Source of the DNA: Thiodiazotropha sp040506275
GTDB taxonomy: Bacteria > Pseudomonadota > Gammaproteobacteria > Chromatiales > Chromatiaceae
Assembly (NCBI GenBank): GCA_040506275.1
Contig: JBEVXD010000004.1
Location: 62,001 to 126,000, forward strand
DNA: 64,000 nucleotides
Reading direction: 5' to 3'
In this document: piece by piece, positions 1-8,300 of the stretch
How the letters are laid out: every line of letters begins with the position of its first letter
Position numbering within the stretch: the first letter of the stretch is position 1
Notes under the pieces: generated by a model
Told to the model about the DNA's origin: nothing
Seen by the model: the letters and a program-made list of their open reading frames with translations, nothing else
Database searches by the model: none
Made by a program: the position numbers and the translations under genes

Positions 1-1
1 G

Positions 2-175
2 ATTGGCACAGTCAGCCAGTGCCGCTCAGTCAACAAAGCAGAGATGATTCTGAATAATTATCAACCCGATATAGAGGTCGATCCGCAAACCTACCAGGTC
101 AAAGCTGACGGCAACCTGCTGACCTGTGAGCCAGCGGAATCACTGCCACTGGCACAAAAATATTTTCTGTTCTGA
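2..175 (+). CDS. ureC: Urease subunit alpha, C-terminal fragment
   Basis: The window opens inside this gene. The frame starting at base 2 is open and ends at a TGA at 173-175. The visible 57 residues include NYQPDIEVDPQTYQVKADG and end in PLAQKYFLF, the typical tail of the urease alpha (catalytic, nickel-binding) subunit. The nickel ligands and active site lie upstream of the window and cannot be checked. It is followed 81 bp later by ureE, then ureF and ureG, the usual order of a urease structural and accessory operon. The product hydrolyses urea to ammonia and carbamate in the cytoplasm. Confidence 0.93.
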   Translation: MGTVSQCRSVNKAEMILNNYQPDIEVDPQTYQVKADGNLLTCEPAESLPLAQKYFLF

Positions 176-200
176 GTATCAGGAAACCTCTAAATAAAAT

Positions 201-224
201 ATAGGGTGCGGCCCTGCCGCACCA
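201..224. repeat. Dispersed GC-rich palindrome between ureC and ureE
   Basis: The core GGTGCGGC-cct-GCCGCACC is a perfect 8-bp-arm hairpin preceded by ATAG. The same design (GTAGGGTG followed by a GC palindrome) recurs at 3996-4017, 6197-6218, 13634-13656 and twice at 27978-28038. It sits inside the urease operon, so it would be transcribed and could form a stable RNA hairpin between ureC and ureE. It belongs to a REP-like dispersed repeat family. Confidence 0.75.
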
Positions 225-256
225 TTCACATACTGAAATCTCCAACTAGTTGAGAC

Positions 257-763
257 ATGAGCAGTTATCCTGACCTGACCAAACAACCAATGATCAAATT
301 AACCAAAAAAATAGCCCATGCGGAGAAGAGTGAAACCACCCTTACCCTGCCCCTGCATAACCGAATCAAAAGCCGACTCAGAGTAAAATTGGATGACGGC
401 CGGGATGCCGGTCTGTTCCTGCCACGGGGAACAACCCTCAAAGAGGGAGATCTACTGAGTTCCGAGTCAGGTGCTGTGATCAGCATAAAAGCGGCGCAGG
501 AAACCTTATCCATAATAGAGTGCAAAGATCCCCATCTTTTATCACGGGTCTGTTATCACCTGGGTAACCGACATGTCTCGATCCAGATAGAACCAGGGCG
601 TATCAGCTATCCCCATGACCATGTTCTGGACGAGATGGTTACTGGTTTAGGTCTTGAAATTGTTGTTGCAGAAGCCCCCTTCGAACCGGAACCCGGCGCT
701 TATGGTGGCAGCGCGGAACAGGGGCGTCACCAGCACGGCCATAGCCATGACCACCATCACTGA
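257..763 (+). CDS. ureE: Urease accessory protein UreE (nickel metallochaperone)
   Basis: UreE delivers nickel to the UreDFG-apourease complex during urease activation. The 168-residue product has the UreE N-terminal barrel, then the metal-binding module with HLGNRH at residues 101-106 and PHDHVLDEM near 119-127. It ends in a histidine-rich tail (HQHGHSHDHHH, 158-168) typical of nickel-storing UreE. The start could also be the ATG at 290 (MIKLTKK), which matches many UreE N-termini better; neither start has a strong ribosome-binding site. The 3' end, encoding the His tail, overlaps the start of ureF by 17 bp, suggesting translational coupling. Confidence 0.93.
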   Translation: MSSYPDLTKQPMIKLTKKIAHAEKSETTLTLPLHNRIKSRLRVKLDDGRDAGLFLPRGTTLKEGDLLSSESGAVISIKAAQETLSIIECKDPHLLSRVCYHLGNRHVSIQIEPGRISYPHDHVLDEMVTGLGLEIVVAEAPFEPEPGAYGGSAEQGRHQHGHSHDHHH

Positions 764-1433
764 GAACAGACTTGCAAAATTACGTCTGATGCACCTGGTC
801 AGTCCTACCCTGCCACTGGGAAGCTTCGCCTATTCCCAGGGGTTGGAGTGGGCTGTGGAGGATGGCTGGGTCAAAGATGAGAAGACCTTGCAACAATGGA
901 TCGAAAATCTACTGCTGACCAGCCAGACCCATCTGGACATACCATTGCTGAACAGACTCTATCAGGCCAGCACCGCACACAATCGGGATAGTTTTGCCTA
1001 CTGGAGTCAATACCTGATTGCCAGTCGGGAGACCCGCGAGCTGCGTGAAGAAGAGCGCAATCGGGCCAGAGCACTAACCGCCTTGCTACCTGAATGGGGA
1101 ATTCCTGTTGCAGATGGGTGGCTACCGCATCTGAAGAGTAATCTGTTATCAGGCTATACCTATGTGGCCAATACCTGGGGAATTCCTGTAACTGAGGCAG
1201 CAGAAGGTTATCTTTGGAGCTGGCTGGAGAACACGACACTGGCTGGAGTAAAAATCATCCCCCTCGGGCAGATGGCAGGACAGAGAATTCTGCATGAACT
1301 GATTCAGCTTATCCCTTCACAGGTGCAGATCGGACTGCTGGTGAACGATGGCGATATCGGTCTCTCCTGTCCGGCCCAGGCAATTGCCAGCAGTCTGCAC
1401 GAAACCCAATACACCCGAATTTACAGATCCTGA
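747..1433 (+). CDS. ureF: Urease accessory protein UreF
   Basis: UreF acts in the cytoplasmic UreDFG complex as a checkpoint for nickel and CO2 loading of urease. The frame is open from 654, but conserved UreF sequence begins at MTTITENRLAKLRLMHLVSP, so I take the ATG at 747 (228 aa), the usual UreF length. Family features seen are LVSPTLPLGSFAYSQGLE near the N-terminus, an all-helical body, and a C-terminus with PLGQMAGQRIL followed by a polar tail. The start codon lies within the codons for the UreE histidine tail. It is followed 11 bp later by ureG. Confidence 0.93.
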   Translation: MTTITENRLAKLRLMHLVSPTLPLGSFAYSQGLEWAVEDGWVKDEKTLQQWIENLLLTSQTHLDIPLLNRLYQASTAHNRDSFAYWSQYLIASRETRELREEERNRARALTALLPEWGIPVADGWLPHLKSNLLSGYTYVANTWGIPVTEAAEGYLWSWLENTTLAGVKIIPLGQMAGQRILHELIQLIPSQVQIGLLVNDGDIGLSCPAQAIASSLHETQYTRIYRS

Positions 1434-1444
1434 GAGAATAACTG

Positions 1445-2059
1445 ATGAGTCAGACTTCACCCTTGAGAGTCGGCGTCGGCGGCCCCGTCGGTTCCGGTAA
1501 AACAGCCCTCCTCGATGCCCTATGTAAAGCGATGCGGAGTAACTATCAACTGGCGGTTGTAACCAATGACATCTATACCCAGGAAGACGCAAAGTTTCTG
1601 ATGCGAAGCAAGGCATTGGATGAGAGTCGCATCATTGGAGTAGAGACAGGTGGCTGTCCACACACAGCAATCCGTGAAGACGCCTCGATGAATCTAGCCG
1701 CAGTAGAGGATCTATGCGAGCGCCACACCGATCTCGACCTGGTGTTCATCGAGAGTGGTGGCGACAACCTCAGTGCCACCTTCAGTCCGGAGCTGGCCGA
1801 CCTGACAATTTACGTATTGGATGTTGCCGAAGGTGAAAAGATGCCCCGTAAAGGGGGCCCTGGCATCACCCGCTCCGACCTTCTGATCATCAACAAGATC
1901 GATCTGGCACCCTATGTTGGCGCCTCTCTGGAGGTGATGAAAGAGGACACCGTACGCATGCGAAAAGAGAAACCATTTGTCTTTTCCAATATGAAAACAG
2001 GAGAAGGAGTCCAAAATATTATCGAGTTCATAGAACATCAAGGCATGCTAAAAGTTTAG
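1445..2059 (+). CDS. ureG: Urease accessory GTPase UreG
   Basis: UreG is a SIMIBI-class GTPase that carries nickel and powers its insertion into urease together with UreE, UreF and UreD. In this 204-aa protein the P-loop GGPVGSGKT lies at residues 12-20. The Cys-Pro-His metal motif is at 71-73 (GGCPHTAIRED), followed by ESGGDNLSATFSPELAD and the NKID guanine-specificity motif. Length and motifs are complete. It is the last urease gene visible; the next gene is convergent. No ureD, ureA or ureB is in the window; they would lie upstream. Confidence 0.97.
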   Translation: MSQTSPLRVGVGGPVGSGKTALLDALCKAMRSNYQLAVVTNDIYTQEDAKFLMRSKALDESRIIGVETGGCPHTAIREDASMNLAAVEDLCERHTDLDLVFIESGGDNLSATFSPELADLTIYVLDVAEGEKMPRKGGPGITRSDLLIINKIDLAPYVGASLEVMKEDTVRMRKEKPFVFSNMKTGEGVQNIIEFIEHQGMLKV

Positions 2060-2141
2060 AGAGTCTCTGATTAGGTCAGGGCCTGGCAGATTCTCGAAAA
2101 AAAGACCTCTACGTAATCGACATGCGCAATCCAGTGCGTTC

Positions 2142-2735
2142 TCAGTTTCCTGCAAGCAGATAACGAATGGCTTCCAGAATCACGGTAGAGGGCGTTTGAT
2201 GAGGAAATATGAAGCGCAACTGACCCTTAGGTGTAATCAGATAAATTGTTGCCGAGTGGTTGACCGCATAACCGAACGCAGATCCCTCAAGGTTAACTTC
2301 TGAATATTGTGCACCATAGAGTTTCGCCGCCTCAGCAATCTCAGTTTCATTACCGGTTACACCAATCAGGTTGGGGTGAAAGTAGCCGACATACTCATCC
2401 AACACCTGGAAGTTGTCTCGCTTAGGATCGACGCTGACAAACACACCTTGGACAGCTTTCAACTCATCCTCACTGAGCTCATTCAGTGCCTGGGAGATCA
2501 CCGAGAGGGAGGTTGGGCAGATGTCAGGGCATTTAGTATAGCCAAAGTAGAGCAATGCCACTTTTCCTCTCAATTGCCTGAGTGAGAACTCACCCTGACT
2601 CGAGTGAAGGGTGAAATCACCGCCAAATTGTTCACCTCTCAGATCAAGTACCTCGTCTTGCTGATTTATCTCACCAGACAGGGCTGCTGAAGCAATGATA
2701 TAGAGCGACAACAAGAGTAGGCTTTTTTGAAACAT
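2142..2735 (-). CDS. SCO1/SenC family copper chaperone
   Basis: This is a SCO family protein, a thioredoxin-fold periplasmic copper chaperone or thiol reductase involved in CuA assembly of cytochrome oxidases or in redox signalling. The 197-aa product begins with a signal peptide (cleavage near ASAALSG). It carries the copper-binding CPDIC (CxxxC, residues 69-73) and the distal histidine ligand in GYAVNHSATIYL (His160). No cytochrome aa3 genes adjoin it, so its partner oxidase is outside the window. It is convergent with ureG and monocistronic as far as visible. Confidence 0.9.
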   Translation of the reverse strand: MFQKSLLLLSLYIIASAALSGEINQQDEVLDLRGEQFGGDFTLHSSQGEFSLRQLRGKVALLYFGYTKCPDICPTSLSVISQALNELSEDELKAVQGVFVSVDPKRDNFQVLDEYVGYFHPNLIGVTGNETEIAEAAKLYGAQYSEVNLEGSAFGYAVNHSATIYLITPKGQLRFIFPHQTPSTVILEAIRYLLAGN

Positions 2736-3050
2736 AGTGCCTCAGTGACTCAATTTATGGTGATCATCAACTACTTCAGTAGAAGATTAATCCAATTCAA
2801 CTGCAATGAAAGCTGTATCAGCATTCTGGATCAAGTCATAGTACGACTATACATAACGTGCAATACACCCTATTACCGTCATTCCTGATGCATGCAAATT
2901 TTGGGCTGGTGTTCAAATTCACGGCAGTTTTATCAAATAAATAGACGTTTAATTCCTTATATAAGATACAACCAAAAAATATTGACTACTATATACCCTA
3001 CCAAAATACACTGTCATTCGAAGGATGCCTATGATAGTCACCAGTAAATA
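2736..3050. other. Intergenic region, divergent promoters
   Basis: This 315-bp AT-rich gap lies between the divergently transcribed SCO gene and the phosphate-binding-like gene, so it should hold both promoters. Near its right end, TTGACT followed by TATATA is a loose promoter candidate. I see no open frame, palindrome or repeat of note. Confidence 0.5.
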
Positions 3051-3944
3051 ATGATGAGGTTTGTTTTGCGTAATCTACTCTCGATAAAGCTACTGATACT
3101 CACCCTGCTACCCTTCCCCAGCCAGGCACTGGATCTTTCCTGGGTCGGCTGTGGCATAACCCGCAACGCCTTCATGTCCGATCTGGCTGCAGCTTATCAG
3201 GAGGAGACTGGCGTCAATATATCAATCGCCGGAGGTGGCGCCACCAAAGGAATCCGCGCCATTACTAGTAAACAGGCGGATATTGGTGGGGCGTGTCGTT
3301 TCACCCTCAAAAAGAATCGGGAGGAAGCAGGTGCCACTATGATTCCGGTGGCCTGGGACGCTCTGGTGGTTGTGGTGCATAAATCCAACCCCATCGACTC
3401 GATCAGCCTGCCGCAGCTACGCAGTCTCTACCAGGGTAAGATCACAAACTGGTCACAACTTGGTGGTGACGACCAGTCATTGGAACTGCTGATCCGTGAA
3501 GGAAACATCTCAGGGGTTGGTTACACCTTGCGTAAGCATCTGTTTGAAAACCCTAACGCCGTGTTCAAGAGTGAGCATCTCTTTCCCTCTTCAGGCCCCC
3601 TGGAGAAAACCGTGGAAGTGAATCCCAACGCCATTGCAGTCACTGGTATTGCCAGTGCCCATAAGCGTGATTTCAAGATTCTCAAGCTGGAGGGCAGGGA
3701 TCCAAGTTTTGAGAATATCCGCACCGGTAACTACCTGCTTTATCGCCCGCTCTACCTGGTACTCAGCAAGAGTTCACCTAACAGCAAGGCGTCTGATCAA
3801 TTCATCCAATATGCCTTGGGTCCCAAGGGTCGCGAAATCATCCGAAATAATCAGGTAGTCCCCTACTTCGATGGCATGCTGCTACTGCAGAAGCGATTTG
3901 ATGATTGGAAGCGATTTATCAGGGAGTCTCTGGCAAATAACTAA
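3051..3944 (+). CDS. Periplasmic substrate-binding protein, PstS-like
   Basis: This 297-aa protein has a signal peptide ending near PFPSQA (cleavage after about residue 26). The mature domain is of the phosphate-binding-like type (PBP superfamily, PstS/ModA fold). Typical features are the N-terminal WVGCGITRNAFMSDLAAAYQ, the ligand-loop-like GGGATKGIRAITSKQADIGG, and SLPQLRSLYQGKITNWSQLGG, a hallmark of PstS-type proteins. No pstCAB permease or ATPase genes adjoin it. It may be an orphan binding protein, a sensor or an extracellular phosphate scavenger. The ligand cannot be decided from sequence. ATG at 3054 is an equally good start. Confidence 0.8.
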   Translation: MMRFVLRNLLSIKLLILTLLPFPSQALDLSWVGCGITRNAFMSDLAAAYQEETGVNISIAGGGATKGIRAITSKQADIGGACRFTLKKNREEAGATMIPVAWDALVVVVHKSNPIDSISLPQLRSLYQGKITNWSQLGGDDQSLELLIREGNISGVGYTLRKHLFENPNAVFKSEHLFPSSGPLEKTVEVNPNAIAVTGIASAHKRDFKILKLEGRDPSFENIRTGNYLLYRPLYLVLSKSSPNSKASDQFIQYALGPKGREIIRNNQVVPYFDGMLLLQKRFDDWKRFIRESLANN

Positions 3945-4300
3945 TCCTGCTAGTGGGGAGTCTTCACTGACCCCACTAATCACTCGAATAGTACAGTAGG
4001 GTGGGGCCTGCCCCACCGATTGCGCGATGTGAAAGATAGAGATTGAACAATGCTCCCGACCCGAACTGCACCCAGACATTATGCAAGACCACAGATATTA
4101 ACTCCGGGTTGAGGCACCAGGCATCTTGGGTCACACCCTACACTGGTTGCAAAAACCTTGTCTGATAATCAACAAAACCTACCTGAAAATCCCATAGCAC
4201 AAACCTTAGTTACTGTAATTACAGACCATTTCAATTATATCGTTGATTGGCACCAAGATTGCTCTATGGCATAAACCACATTTTTTTCTGGAGTTAAATC
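3945..4300. other. Intergenic region with one palindromic repeat
   Basis: This 356-bp gap between two plus-strand genes contains the GTAGGGTG-type palindrome at 3996-4017. It also has a ribosome-binding site (CTGGAG) just ahead of the next gene. I see no further gene. Confidence 0.5.
3996..4017. repeat. Dispersed GC-rich palindrome (GTAGGGTG family)
   Basis: GTAGGGTGGGGC is followed by CTGCCCCACC, giving a GGTGGGGC/GCCCCACC-type hairpin with a very short loop. It lies 52 bp after the PstS-like gene and may act as a transcript-stabilising or terminating hairpin. It is the same family as the copies at 201, 6197, 13634 and 27978. Confidence 0.75.
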
Positions 4301-4861
4301 ATGCCATTGCAGCAATTCAATGACGACGGTCTGCTATTCAATACAAACTTTCTGAACGAGACCTCTACCCCCGGACTCTTCGCCTATCGTGGTGAACTGG
4401 TTCTGGTCAAAGGTGAGATTGCCGATGAGAAGGGCCACACCAAGCCACCGGTTGAAGTGATGCGTAACGCTATCCTTTTGGGCGATGAGAAAGTCAAGCT
4501 ATTGATTGGAGCCATCGACGATGTCGCATCGATCAATACCCTGGTTGAAAAATACAAAGCACTCTTTTCACCTGAGATGAAGGCATTGCTGTATGTGGTC
4601 AATATCGAAACCCCTGCCCAGATTGAAGTCGAGGGTATTACCTTTGTACTGATCCCCTTGACTCAGGGTGTACCCTGGAATGAGACGCTTGATGAACTGG
4701 GACTTGAAAAAAGTGATTTCAAAGGTCAGTCCTCAGCGGACAAACTGATAACTTTGTTTAAAGAGATGCAGGGTTACAAACCTAAGTACCCGCTAACACC
4801 GCTCGCTGATGTACTTGCGAACGCAACGGAAGTCAAAAGAGAGGCCTGGGGGGCAGTCTGA
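4301..4861 (+). CDS. Unrecognised cytoplasmic protein, 186 aa
   Basis: I do not recognise a family. The frame is preceded by CTGGAG about 8 nt before the ATG, and codon use matches its neighbours. The product is soluble and acidic, without signal peptide, transmembrane segment, cysteine pair or nucleotide motif. It has alternating beta/alpha-looking segments (VKLLIGAIDDVASINTLV, ALLYVVNIETPAQIEVEG) and ends in EAWGAV. It stands alone between the PstS-like gene and dusA, with about 200 bp on the downstream side. It is probably a real gene with a function not inferable here. Confidence 0.7.
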   Translation: MPLQQFNDDGLLFNTNFLNETSTPGLFAYRGELVLVKGEIADEKGHTKPPVEVMRNAILLGDEKVKLLIGAIDDVASINTLVEKYKALFSPEMKALLYVVNIETPAQIEVEGITFVLIPLTQGVPWNETLDELGLEKSDFKGQSSADKLITLFKEMQGYKPKYPLTPLADVLANATEVKREAWGAV

Positions 4862-5066
4862 TCCCAGCTCAACCTGCCAAGGAAGGCGGGTAACGGTTGA
4901 TAAAAGCCGGGGTTAAGAACACCAACCCTTCATTCCACAATACAGACGCAGTCCCATCCACCTATTCCGAATTTGTCTTTTAGCTCTTTATACTCGAAAA
5001 TCGGCAATTGACTCTTTTTCCATCTGGCCTTTACCACCACCCAATCCCATCAACAGAATAAATTCC

Positions 5067-6035
5067 GTGCCTGACCGTAGACTCTCCATCGCCCCAATGC
5101 TCGACTGGACCGACCGTTACTGTCGCTATTTTCTGCGGCTGATCTCCAGGCATACCCTACTCTATACAGAGATGGTGACCACCGGCGCCTTACTCCATGG
5201 CAATCGCACAAGGTTTCTCGATTTCGACCCCAGTGAACACCCGGTAGCCCTGCAACTTGGCGGTAGTGAACCTGATGCACTGGCCGAATGTGCAAAGTTG
5301 GGTGAGGAGTGGGGCTATGACGAGATCAATCTGAATGTGGGTTGCCCCTCAGACAAGGTACAGTCAGGCCGCTTTGGTGCCTGCTTAATGCTGACCCCGG
5401 CCCTGGTCGCGGATTGCATCAAGGCAATGCGTGATAGTGTTGCAATCGATATCACAGTAAAACATCGTATCGGGGTTGATGATCAGGATAGCTATCAGGC
5501 ACTCTGTGATTTTGTCGGCAAAGTCTCAGAAGCTGGCTGCAACACTTTTATCGTACATGCCCGCAAGGCCTGGCTGCAGGGATTGAGTCCAAAGCAAAAC
5601 CGGGAGATCCCTCCCCTCTCTTATGAGACGGTTCATCGACTTAAACAAGACTTCACCGGCCTTGAAATCATTATCAATGGTGGCATCACCTCACTTGAAC
5701 AGGCGCAACAGAATCTCAATCATGTCGATGGGGTGATGATCGGCCGTGAAGCTTATCAAAACCCCTGGATCCTGGCCCAAGCCGATGAGCTGATATATGG
5801 CTGTGATGCCTCAGCCAGGAACAGGCATCAAATAATCGATGAACTGATACCCTACATAGCCGCAGAACTATCTGCAGGCACGCCGATCAATCGTATTACT
5901 CGCCACATTCTGGGACTCTTTCAAGGCCAACCTGGCGCAAGAAAGTGGCGCAGAATGCTCAGTGAAGAGGCCCATAAGCCGGGGAGTGACAGTAGCTTGA
6001 TCTATCGTGCTGCAGCTCAGATTGTAGAGCAATGA
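5067..6035 (+). CDS. dusA: tRNA-dihydrouridine(20/20a) synthase DusA
   Basis: DusA is an FMN- and NADPH-dependent enzyme that reduces uridine 20/20a in the tRNA D-loop. The 322-aa frame starts at a GTG, with no upstream in-frame start that extends the homology. It has the family opening LSIAPMLDWTDRYCRYFLR and the catalytic cysteine in NLNVGCPSDKVQSGRFGACL (Cys93). The FMN-phosphate motif INGGITSLEQAQ and the DusA-specific long HARKAWLQGLSPKQNREIPP loop are also present. The loop separates DusA from DusB and DusC. It is monocistronic and convergent with argG. Confidence 0.95.
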   Translation: MPDRRLSIAPMLDWTDRYCRYFLRLISRHTLLYTEMVTTGALLHGNRTRFLDFDPSEHPVALQLGGSEPDALAECAKLGEEWGYDEINLNVGCPSDKVQSGRFGACLMLTPALVADCIKAMRDSVAIDITVKHRIGVDDQDSYQALCDFVGKVSEAGCNTFIVHARKAWLQGLSPKQNREIPPLSYETVHRLKQDFTGLEIIINGGITSLEQAQQNLNHVDGVMIGREAYQNPWILAQADELIYGCDASARNRHQIIDELIPYIAAELSAGTPINRITRHILGLFQGQPGARKWRRMLSEEAHKPGSDSSLIYRAAAQIVEQ

Positions 6036-6149
6036 GCTGGCTTTGGAGATAAATATTTACCTAATTGCCCCCCCTAATCTCAGCTCTGCAACTCAAGCAC
6101 AAACCATTGTAGTTAATTAGGTAATTCTTTGCGTGCTTAGCGGTTTTAT

Positions 6150-6178
6150 CTCGTTCCCACGCAGAGCGTGGGAACGAG
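6150..6178. repeat. Perfect 13-bp-arm hairpin repeat
   Basis: CTCGTTCCCACGC and GCGTGGGAACGAG flank a 3-base loop (AGA). The type CGTTCCCACGC...GCGTGGGAACG is a widespread REP-like repeat in Proteobacteria. It lies between the convergent genes dusA and argG, where it may serve as a bidirectional terminator. A second palindrome of a different family follows 19 bp later. Confidence 0.8.
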
Positions 6179-6196
6179 GCAACCCGAAGGAAGCAT

Positions 6197-6218
6197 GGTG
6201 CGGCAGGCCGCACCCTAC
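6197..6218. repeat. Dispersed GC-rich palindrome (GTAGGGTG family, inverted)
   Basis: GGTGCGGCAGGCCGCACCCTAC is near-identical to the reverse complement of the copies at 201 and 13634. It ends 5 bp from the argG stop codon. It could be a hairpin at the argG mRNA 3' end. Confidence 0.75.
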
Positions 6219-6223
6219 TCTTT

Positions 6224-7444
6224 TTAATCCTTCTTGCTGGCAGCAACCCGTAAGCGCAGGGCATTCAATTTAATGAAACCTTCCGCATCCTGCTGATTAT
6301 AGGCGCCAGCATCGTCTTCAAACGTTGCAATTGACTCATCAAACAAACTATTAGTTTCTGACTTACGACCAACCACATCCACATTGCCTTTATAGAGCTT
6401 CAGGCGAACAACCCCATTAACGACACTCTGGGTATGGTCGATAGCTGCCTGTAACATCAGACGCTCTGGAGCAAACCAGTAGCCGTTGTAGACCAGCTTG
6501 GCATAGCGCGGCATCATCTCGTCTTTCATATGTGCTGCTTCACGGTCCAAAGTCAAAGACTCCATTGCCCGATGAGCTTTAAGCAGGATAGTGCCACCGG
6601 GTGTCTCATAGCAGCCTCTGGACTTCATCCCAACATAGCGATTTTCAACAATATCAGCTCGACCTATACCGTTTGCACCACCTAACTGATTCAGCTTCAG
6701 CAACAGCGCTGCGGGAGATAATCGCTCTCCATCAATTGAAACAGGGTCACCATTTTCAAAACCGATCTCAATGGTGGTTGACTGATTCGGTGCATCTTCT
6801 GGAGAGACAGACCAACGCCACATCTCATTCCCAGGCTCAGTCCAGGGATCTTCCAGATCGTAACCTTCATAGGAGATGTGTAGTAGATTGGCATCCATCG
6901 AGTAGGGGGATTTTTTACCCTCTCTCTTCATTTCAATTGAGATGCCATGCTCCTCGGCATAGGTCAGCAGCTTTTCGCGTGAGTTCAGGTCCCACTCCCG
7001 CCAGGGGGCAATGATCGTAATATCAGGTCGCAGGGCATAAGCACCCAGTTCAAAGCGAACCTGATCATTACCCTTGCCTGTGGCACCATGGGATATTGCA
7101 TCGGCACCAGTCTCATTGGCAATCTCAATCAACCGTTTGGCAATAAGGGGACGGGCGATGGATGTACCCAGAAGGTATTCACCCTCATAGATCGCATTTG
7201 CACGAAACATGGGGAAGACGTAGTCGCGTACGAACTCTTCAGTCAGATCCTCTATATAGATCTCTTTGATACCTGCCGCTTCGGCCTTAGCACGCACAGG
7301 CTCAACCTCTTCACCCTGGCCAATATCCGCGGTGAAAGTCACCACTTCACACTGATACTCATCCTGCAACCATTTAACAATAATCGAGGTATCAAGACCG
7401 CCAGAGTAGGCCAGCACTACTTTTTTTACACCCTCTTTGGACAT
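6224..7444 (-). CDS. argG: Argininosuccinate synthase
   Basis: ArgG joins citrulline and aspartate with ATP to form argininosuccinate, the penultimate step of arginine synthesis. The frame is open from an ATG at 7459. GGGAGAG lies just upstream of the ATG at 7444, which begins MSKEGVKKVVLAYSGG, so I use that start (406 aa). The ATP pyrophosphatase P-loop AYSGGLDTS is at residues 12-20. Other family motifs are DIGQGEE, SHGATGKGNDQVRFE and SRGCYETPGGTIL. It is complete and stands alone; the downstream region carries two hairpin repeats. Confidence 0.96.
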   Translation of the reverse strand: MSKEGVKKVVLAYSGGLDTSIIVKWLQDEYQCEVVTFTADIGQGEEVEPVRAKAEAAGIKEIYIEDLTEEFVRDYVFPMFRANAIYEGEYLLGTSIARPLIAKRLIEIANETGADAISHGATGKGNDQVRFELGAYALRPDITIIAPWREWDLNSREKLLTYAEEHGISIEMKREGKKSPYSMDANLLHISYEGYDLEDPWTEPGNEMWRWSVSPEDAPNQSTTIEIGFENGDPVSIDGERLSPAALLLKLNQLGGANGIGRADIVENRYVGMKSRGCYETPGGTILLKAHRAMESLTLDREAAHMKDEMMPRYAKLVYNGYWFAPERLMLQAAIDHTQSVVNGVVRLKLYKGNVDVVGRKSETNSLFDESIATFEDDAGAYNQQDAEGFIKLNALRLRVAASKKD

Positions 7445-7571
7445 CCGCAACTCTCCCACATAAGAAGCCTGGAAAAACCGGGCATTATAGACGATATTGC
7501 GACAGATGGTATGTTCTTGACCGGCTGAATTCCAATCCTATTGAAACCTCACTGGCAGATTTATAGCCCAC

Positions 7572-8300
7572 TCAGGGCAAAGTCATTAGAAACTGACCTC
7601 CACCAAGCACCCCTCCATTCTGCATGGTAATCTTTCCATAGATGCCATCGTGCTGGTGTAAATCGAGTGCCAGCTTAGTGAAATAGATCCCCAGGCCAGT
7701 ATTGTTATTCAGGAACCCCGATTCCTGTTGCTTCAATGCAGCCTGCTGATCCAACATCGATTGAGTATAACCCTGACCATCGTCCTCAATTGTCAGGTGC
7801 AGACCCTCGTTATCTGAATCTGCTGATAGATGAATACGGCTTTTTGTATAACGAAGCGCATTACTGATTGCATTACTCATCACCCCGGTCATCAGATTGC
7901 GGTCAAAATACCAGTAGAGATTCTTTGGACAGTTAATTTCACATTCCACATTTTTCTCTCTCATGATCAGGCTATGCTCAAGCATCACTTCATTAAGAAA
8001 GTCGTAGACTGAGTGAGCATCGACATTCAGCATATAGTCCCCCTGTTCCACTTTGAACAGGGTCAACATCTTAACTATGTTGTTGTTAATGCGTCGAACC
8101 TCATATTCCATATCGGCACATTCATTTCTCATCCCACAGCCACTCAGCTCACAACTACCGGTGATCATATTGATATCTCTTAAAAGAACGCCTAGTGAGT
8201 TTTTTATATCGTGTGAAACCATGGCGAAGGCCGAGGCCAGATCCAGACTGCTCAAAGCGGTATTAACTGGCTTCGATTCGTTACTTACTTCTATGTTCAT
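7572..8300 (-). CDS. Sensorless histidine kinase
   Basis: This 242-aa cytoplasmic kinase has a HisKA-type dimerisation region with the phosphoacceptor in AMVSHDIKNSLG (His30). The ATPase domain shows an N-box (SNAISNALRYTK), a G1 box (DDGQGY) and a G2 box (NTGLGIY). There is no transmembrane segment, PAS, GAF or HAMP domain, and only about 20 residues precede the H-box. Its input must therefore come from a partner. Its start overlaps the stop of the upstream response regulator by 4 bp, so the two are translationally coupled and very likely cognate. Confidence 0.9.
   Translation of the reverse strand: MNIEVSNESKPVNTALSSLDLASAFAMVSHDIKNSLGVLLRDINMITGSCELSGCGMRNECADMEYEVRRINNNIVKMLTLFKVEQGDYMLNVDAHSVYDFLNEVMLEHSLIMREKNVECEINCPKNLYWYFDRNLMTGVMSNAISNALRYTKSRIHLSADSDNEGLHLTIEDDGQGYTQSMLDQQAALKQQESGFLNNNTGLGIYFTKLALDLHQHDGIYGKITMQNGGVLGGGQFLMTLP

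Noticed and set aside
654..746. Longer UreF N-terminus (MKLLLQKPPSNRNPAL...)
   Set aside because: It is the out-of-frame reading of the ureE C-terminal codons. UreF homology begins at 747.
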